Assembly (NCBI GenBank): GCA_050258235.1
Contig: JBLMYK010000219.1
Location: 1 to 10,036 of the forward strand
Length of the DNA stretch: 10,036 nt
Origin: JAKOQB01 sp050258235
GTDB lineage: Bacteria > Pseudomonadota > Gammaproteobacteria > Burkholderiales > Burkholderiaceae_F
Direction of reading: 5' to 3'
The notes below the pieces were generated by a model. It did not search any database, was not told where the DNA came from, and saw nothing but the letters and a program-made list of their open reading frames with translations. Of this stretch, positions 6,237 to 10,036 are shown piece by piece (positions within the stretch are counted from its first letter, which is position 1; each line of letters begins with the position of its first letter). The position numbers and the translations under genes were made by a program.

Positions 6237-7612
6237 GCGCGCCGGGCCGCCCCAAGCGCGAATCCCTGAGCGCGCAGCGTGAGGGTAGTCCAGTGAGCGA
6301 GGTGCTGGCGCGGTGGCTGTACACGCTCGGCTGGTACTGCGCGCTGCCGCTCGCGGCGGTCTATCTGGCGTGGCGGGCGATCCGCCAGCGCGACTACCTG
6401 CGGCACTGGGGCGAGCGTTTCTTCGGCCGGGGACCCGCGCCGGCCGGTGCGCCGGTGATCTGGCTGCACGCGGTATCGGTGGGCGAAACGCGCGCCGCGC
6501 AGCCGCTCGTCGAAGTGCTCGCGCGCGAGCATCCGCAGGCGCATTTCGTGTTGACCCACATGACGCCTACCGGGCGCGCGGCGGGCGAGTCGATCGTGCG
6601 TGCATTGCCGGGCCGGGTCGTGCAGCGCTATCTGCCGTATGACCTGCCGTCCGGGGTGCGCCGCTTCCTGCGCGAGACGCGTCCGGCGGTCGGCGTGCTG
6701 ATGGAAACCGAGCTATGGCCGAACCTGCTGCACGGCGCGCAACGGGCCGGGATTTCCGTGCTGCTGGTCAACGCGCGGCTGTCGGAGAAATCGGCGGCGA
6801 AGGCGAAGCGCTATGCCGCGCTGATCCGGCCGGCCGGCGCGCATCTGGCGCGCGTCGCGGCGCAGTCGGCGGGCGATCGCGACCGCCTGGCGCGCTTCTA
6901 CGACGGCCCGATCGACGTGCTCGGCAACCTGAAGTTCGATCTCGCGCCGTTGCCGCAACTTGTCGAGCAGGGCCGGCAGGCGCGCTCGCGCTGGGGCGCG
7001 CGCCCGGTGTGGCTGGCCGCCAGCACGCGCGAGGGCGAAGAGGCGTTGATCCTCGATATGTTCGCCCGCCTCAGACCGACGACCGCGCGACTGCTGATCG
7101 TGCCGCGCCATCCGCAGCGTTTCGACGAGGTCGCGCGACTGATCGCCGAGCGCGGATTCGTGCTGGTGCGCCGCAGTTCGCCGGCGTGGGATGCACCCGG
7201 AGATGACGCGGTTCTGCTCGGCGACTCGATGGGCGAAATGGCGCTGTACTACGCCGCGGCCGACGTAGCGCTGATCGGCGGCAGCCTGCTTCCTTTCGGT
7301 GCACAGAACCTGATCGAGTCCTGCGCAGTCGGCACGCCGGTGGTGCTGGGCCCGAGCACCTTCAACTTCGCGCAGGCCGCGGCGGATGCGCTTGCCGCGG
7401 GCGCCGCCCTGCAGGCTCCCGACGCTAATGCCGCGCTCGCCGCGATGGATTCCCTGACCCGGGATGCGGACCGACTGCAGGCGATGCGCGCCGCCGCGCT
7501 GAATTTCGCCGCCGCCCACCGCGGCGCGACCGCGCGCACCGCAGCGATGGTCGGGGCGTTTCTCGCGGCGTCGCCGCCCGTGCGCCGGTTCAGCGCGCCA
7601 GCAGCAGGTTGA
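6233..7612 (+). CDS. waaA: 3-deoxy-D-manno-octulosonic acid (Kdo) transferase
   Basis: WaaA (KdtA) transfers Kdo from CMP-Kdo to lipid IVA at the inner membrane, the step before WaaC acts. From the ATG it has 459 residues. A hydrophobic N-terminal membrane anchor lies at about 29-47, followed by R-H-W-G-E-R-F-F-G (57-65), whose Glu61 probably matches the catalytic Glu of the family. Other family motifs are H-A-V-S-V-G-E-T (79-86), M-E-T-E-L-W-P-N (147-154), N-A-R-L-S-E-K-S (170-177), G-N-L-K-F-D (221-226), S-T-R-E-G-E-E (254-260), G-G-S-L-L-P-F-G-A-Q-N-L (339-350) and G-P-S-T-F-N-F (363-369). The ATG overlaps the waaC stop and has a GGAGG; an alternative GTG at 6293 gives 439 residues, closer to the usual 420-430. 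The 3' end overlaps tolC tail to tail by 23 bases. Confidence 0.95.
   Translation: MSAPGRPKRESLSAQREGSPVSEVLARWLYTLGWYCALPLAAVYLAWRAIRQRDYLRHWGERFFGRGPAPAGAPVIWLHAVSVGETRAAQPLVEVLAREHPQAHFVLTHMTPTGRAAGESIVRALPGRVVQRYLPYDLPSGVRRFLRETRPAVGVLMETELWPNLLHGAQRAGISVLLVNARLSEKSAAKAKRYAALIRPAGAHLARVAAQSAGDRDRLARFYDGPIDVLGNLKFDLAPLPQLVEQGRQARSRWGARPVWLAASTREGEEALILDMFARLRPTTARLLIVPRHPQRFDEVARLIAERGFVLVRRSSPAWDAPGDDAVLLGDSMGEMALYYAAADVALIGGSLLPFGAQNLIESCAVGTPVVLGPSTFNFAQAAADALAAGAALQAPDANAALAAMDSLTRDADRLQAMRAAALNFAAAHRGATARTAAMVGAFLAASPPVRRFSAPAAG
6281..6285 (+). promoter_or_regulatory. Possible Shine-Dalgarno site for an internal GTG start of waaA
   Basis: GAGGG lies 7 bases before an in-frame GTG at 6293. 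Starting there removes 20 residues that have no match to the usual WaaA N-terminus and leaves V-S-E-V-L-A-R-W-L-Y-T-L, which looks like a normal family start. Both this site and the upstream GGAGG are plausible. Confidence 0.4.
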
Positions 7613-8933
7613 GCGCCTCGACGTCCTTGTCGCTCAGCGCGCCGGCGGCCGATTGCAGGCGCAGGCCGTTGATGAGGAAGTCATAGCGCGCCTTCTTCAG
7701 GTCGCGCTGCGTGTTGAAGAGCAGCGTTTCGGCGTTCAGCACGTCCAGATTGATGCGGACGCCGACGCGATAGCCAAGGCGGGTCGACTCGAGTTGGCTT
7801 TTCGCGGACACCTCGGCCGATTCGAGCGCCTGAACCTGGGCCAGGCCGAAGTCGACGCCGGTATACGCCTGGCGCGCGGCCTGGGAGGCCGTGCGGCGCG
7901 CGGATTCGAGATCCTGCTTCGACCTCTCCTCGTTGGCCAGCGCCTGCCGGATCCGGCTCTGGATCAATCCGCCCGAATAGAGGGGGTAGTTCAGTTGCAC
8001 GCCGATCGTGCCGGACCGCACGTCGCCGCTGATCCCGCTGGTCGAGCTTCCGCTCTGGTGGCTGTATCCGGCCGACGCGGTCAGGTCCACGGTCGGCAGA
8101 TTGGCGTCGCGCTGCCGCACTGTCTCGCGCTGAGCGATCTCGGCCGATGCGCGCGCGATTGCCACCCCGAAGCTGCTTTCTTCGGCCCGCTTGGCCCACG
8201 CCTCCACATCCTTCGGCTGCGGCGGCGCGAGCTCCGGCGCCTCGCGCAGCGGCGCCAGGACGCCCGGATCGCGGCCGATAATCGCGCGCAGCGCGTTCTG
8301 CTTGACGATCAGATCGCCGCGCGCGGTCTGCTCCTGCGCCACCGTCTGGTCATAGCGCGCCTGCGCCTCGTGCGTGTCGACGATGGTCTTGGTGCCGACC
8401 TCGAACTCGCGCTTGGCCTGCGCCAGCTGCTCGGTCGCTCCTTTCTTGCTTTCGAGGATCGCCGCCAGGTTGTCCTGCGCCGCGAGCACATCGAAGTACG
8501 CCTGCGCCACGCGCAGGATCAGGTCCTGCCGCGCCTGGGCCAGCGTGGCCTCGGCGCCGACCACCGACAGCTTCGCCTGCGTGATCGCCTCGAAGTACTG
8601 CGGCCGGTACAGCGGCATCGACAGCGACAGCGACGGGCCCCAGCTCCAGAAGTTGCGCGAGTAGCCGTAGGGTGCGCTGGCCGAGAAGTCGACGTAAGAG
8701 TCGGTCGCGCCGACGCCCAGGTTCACGTTGGGCAGCACCGCCGCGCGCGCCTGCGGCTCCGCCTCGCCGGCCGCCTGCCGTGCGAAGCGCGCGGAGGCGA
8801 ACGCGGAATCGTTCTGGACCGCGTCGCGATAGATCGTCAGCAGGTCGTTGCGTGCCGGCGCCTGCGCCCAGCTGCTGCCCGCCAGCGCGAGCAACGCGCC
8901 GGCGGCGAATGCTGTCTTCCGGTTCGCCAACAT
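7590..8933 (-). CDS. tolC: TolC-family outer-membrane efflux/secretion channel
   Basis: This 447-residue protein is an outer-membrane channel subunit that would form the exit duct of a tripartite efflux pump or type I secretion system. A signal peptide is clear: an N-R-K positive start, the hydrophobic stretch at about 7-22, and a likely cleavage after A-Q-A at residues 23-25. Two repeats of the outer-membrane efflux domain follow, rich in Ala, Gln and Arg helices such as Q-A-R-Q-D-L-I-L-R-V-A-Q-A-Y-F-D-V-L-A-A. A second such helix near the C-terminus has N-A-E-T-L-L-F-N-T-Q-R-D-L. I start at the ATG at 8933, 8 bases after GGAGGA; a GTG one codon upstream is possible. No membrane-fusion or inner-membrane pump gene is nearby, so it may serve several partners, as TolC does in E. 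coli. It is the last gene of the methyltransferase-rhodanese-tolC unit. Confidence 0.93.
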   Translation of the reverse strand: MLANRKTAFAAGALLALAGSSWAQAPARNDLLTIYRDAVQNDSAFASARFARQAAGEAEPQARAAVLPNVNLGVGATDSYVDFSASAPYGYSRNFWSWGPSLSLSMPLYRPQYFEAITQAKLSVVGAEATLAQARQDLILRVAQAYFDVLAAQDNLAAILESKKGATEQLAQAKREFEVGTKTIVDTHEAQARYDQTVAQEQTARGDLIVKQNALRAIIGRDPGVLAPLREAPELAPPQPKDVEAWAKRAEESSFGVAIARASAEIAQRETVRQRDANLPTVDLTASAGYSHQSGSSTSGISGDVRSGTIGVQLNYPLYSGGLIQSRIRQALANEERSKQDLESARRTASQAARQAYTGVDFGLAQVQALESAEVSAKSQLESTRLGYRVGVRINLDVLNAETLLFNTQRDLKKARYDFLINGLRLQSAAGALSDKDVEALNLLLAR

Positions 8934-8941
8934 CACTGTGT

Positions 8942-8947
8942 TCCTCC
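8942..8947 (-). promoter_or_regulatory. Shine-Dalgarno site of tolC
   Basis: The minus strand reads GGAGGA, 8 bases before the ATG at 8933 and 5 bases before a GTG at 8936. The spacing favours the ATG slightly. It lies in the 33-base gap between the rhodanese stop and tolC, which leaves little room for a separate promoter. Confidence 0.6.
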
Positions 8948-8966
8948 GTCAGTTCCGCAGTTCAAA

Positions 8967-9290
8967 TCAGTACACCGGCATCGACGGATCGACTTCGCGC
9001 GCCCACGCGTCGACGCCGCCGGTCAGGTTGTAGATATCGGTGAAGCCCCGTTGCATCAGGAACAGCGCCACGTGCGCGCTGCGGCGCCCGTGGTGGCAGA
9101 TGCACACGACGGGGCGATCGCGGTCGATTCGATGCAGCTCGCCCGGCACCGTGCGCATGGGCATCAGCTCGGCCCCCGCGATGCGGCAGATCTGCGTCTC
9201 CCACGGCTCGCGCACGTCCAGCAGTTGCGGCGCGTCGCGCTTGGGATCGGCAAGCCACTGTGCCAGCTCGGCCGCATTGAGCGCCTTCAT
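8967..9290 (-). CDS. Single-domain rhodanese-like sulfurtransferase
   Basis: This is a 107-residue single rhodanese domain, the size of GlpE. The cytoplasmic enzyme would carry a persulfide on a cysteine and hand sulfur to an acceptor such as cyanide or thiols in vitro; its real substrate is unknown. It shows L-L-D-V-R-E-P-W-E at residues 23-31 and an active-site loop C-H-H-G-R-R-S at 65-71, with Cys65 as the catalytic residue and a second Cys at 63. N-L-T-G-G-V-D-A-W-A at 88-97 is the typical C-terminal strand-helix. I start at the ATG at 9290, whose A is also the last base of the methyltransferase stop (TGATG), which implies coupled translation. A GTG at 9317 would add nine residues that do not look conserved. 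The loop is intact, so it is probably active. No signal peptide is seen. Confidence 0.87.
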   Translation of the reverse strand: MKALNAAELAQWLADPKRDAPQLLDVREPWETQICRIAGAELMPMRTVPGELHRIDRDRPVVCICHHGRRSAHVALFLMQRGFTDIYNLTGGVDAWAREVDPSMPVY

Positions 9291-9979
9291 CAAAACCGGA
9301 AAGTCGATGGGCGCCACGCATTTCGCAGCGGCTTCACGTTGGTTTCGAACAGCTTAAGCGTGTCGTAGGCGCCGTCTGCGACCCGCGTCACAATCTGCGC
9401 CGTCATCACCGGGGCATCCCCCACGATCGCCGCCAGCCGGCCGCCGATCTTCATCTGCGACAGCAGCGACTCCGGCAGCACCGGCAGCGAACCCGACACG
9501 ATGATCGCGTCGTACGGCGCGCGTGCCGGCCAGCCGCGGGCGCCGTCGCCGGTGTCGATCTTCACGTTGCGCACTCCGGCGCGCTTCAGGTTGTCGGCGC
9601 CGAAGCGGGCGAGGCGCTCGTCGATCTCGACCGTCAGCACGTGCTGCGCCTTGTGTGCTGCCAGCGCGGCCATGTAGCCCGAGCCGGTGCCGATCTCGAG
9701 CACGTGTTCGTGTGGCTTGATTCCAAGTTCCTGCAGGATGCGCGCCTCGACCTTGGGCGCGAACATGGATTCGGCGCTGTCGTAGCCGTCGATGCGCAGG
9801 GGGATCTCCATGTCCGTGAAGGCAAGCGCGCGATATTGCGGCGGCACGAAGTCCTCGCGCTTGACCACGAGCAGCAGGTCGAGCACCGACTGGTCGAGCA
9901 CTTCCCACGGCCGCACCTGCTGCTCGACCATGTTGACGCGGGCCCGTTCGACGTCCATTGCAACGGTCGATGAAGTCAT
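9290..9979 (-). CDS. PCMT-like SAM-dependent methyltransferase (protein-L-isoaspartate methyltransferase family)
   Basis: This 229-residue protein resembles protein-L-isoaspartate O-methyltransferase. The SAM-binding motif I, V-L-E-I-G-T-G-S-G-Y, is at residues 93-102, the acidic V-E-I-D after the next strand at 117-120, and Y-D-A-I-I-V-S-G-S-L-P-V-L-P at 146-159, with the late M-K-I-G-G-R-L segment at 166-172. The start M-D-V-E-R-A-R-V-N-M-V-E-Q-Q-V-R-P-W fits a betaproteobacterial branch of the family. The T-I-S-Q-P segment that shapes the isoaspartyl site in E. coli Pcm is replaced by E-S-M-F-A-P-K-V-E-A, so the substrate may differ. The start is uncertain: ATG 9979 is used, ATG 9958 would trim seven residues, and a TTG at 10000 is less likely. 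Upstream, TAAGAT (minus strand, 10025-10020) could be a -10 box, but its -35 lies outside the window. It is first in the unit with the rhodanese and tolC. Confidence 0.85.
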   Translation of the reverse strand: MTSSTVAMDVERARVNMVEQQVRPWEVLDQSVLDLLLVVKREDFVPPQYRALAFTDMEIPLRIDGYDSAESMFAPKVEARILQELGIKPHEHVLEIGTGSGYMAALAAHKAQHVLTVEIDERLARFGADNLKRAGVRNVKIDTGDGARGWPARAPYDAIIVSGSLPVLPESLLSQMKIGGRLAAIVGDAPVMTAQIVTRVADGAYDTLKLFETNVKPLRNAWRPSTFRF

Positions 9980-10036
9980 CACTGCCACTTTCGCAATCAA
10001 GCCGGAACAACAGGCGCGAATCTTAGCAACCGTGCC

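Noticed and set aside
9291..9317. Start of the rhodanese at a GTG nine codons upstream
   Set aside because: There is no ribosome binding site. The ATG at 9290 forms a TGATG junction with the preceding gene and gives a normal single-domain rhodanese start. The longer form cannot be excluded.
7653..9368. A 571-codon open frame on the plus strand, antisense to tolC and the rhodanese
   Set aside because: It uses the same phase-matched reverse-complement codons as tolC and the rhodanese gene. The product is low-complexity Arg/Leu/Val-rich with no recognisable domain.
9980..10000. Start of the PCMT-like gene at a TTG, seven codons upstream of the chosen ATG
   Set aside because: TTG is a rare start, no ribosome binding site precedes it, and the added residues do not resemble the family N-terminus.

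Overview
The window is GC-rich, roughly two thirds G+C by eye, and densely coding. It most resembles a betaproteobacterial (Burkholderiales-like) chromosome. The basis is gene content and order from general knowledge of these genomes: a PCMT-like methyltransferase, a single-domain rhodanese, a TolC-type outer-membrane protein and waaA lie together, with waaC and a phosphohexomutase alongside. Nothing in the sequence fixes the genus. I see no insertion sequence, tRNA, rRNA, CRISPR array or phage gene, and the longest non-coding stretch is about 134 bases.

Layout. (1) Bases 1-3659, minus strand: pgi, galU, rfbB and the 5' end of rfbA (cut by the left edge) form one tightly packed transcription unit. 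There are 4-base ATGA overlaps at pgi/galU and rfbB/rfbA and a 15-base gap at galU/rfbB. (2) Bases 3660-3732: a short divergent promoter region. (3) Bases 3733-7612, plus strand: a phosphomannomutase/phosphoglucomutase (algC/manB type), a 134-base gap holding an imperfect inverted repeat built of CACAGAG/CAGGAAG words, then waaC and waaA overlapping by 4 bases. (4) Bases 7590-9979, minus strand: a PCMT-like methyltransferase, a rhodanese and a TolC-family protein. The last of these overlaps the end of waaA tail to tail by 23 bases.

How the genes fit together. Regions 1 and 3 form a supply line for cell-envelope sugars. Pgi interconverts fructose-6-phosphate and glucose-6-phosphate. The phosphohexomutase makes glucose-1-phosphate. 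GalU turns that into UDP-glucose, while RfbA and RfbB turn it into dTDP-glucose and dTDP-4-keto-6-deoxyglucose, the precursor of dTDP-rhamnose. WaaA attaches Kdo to lipid A and WaaC adds the first heptose of the LPS inner core. Region 4 contributes an outer-membrane export channel and two small enzymes of unassigned substrate.

This is mostly ordinary envelope and housekeeping gene content, and I do not find a new defence or mobile system. The points most worth a second look are the inverted repeat at about 5132-5200, the PCMT-like protein that lacks the usual isoaspartyl-site motif, and the two well-supported starts of waaA.
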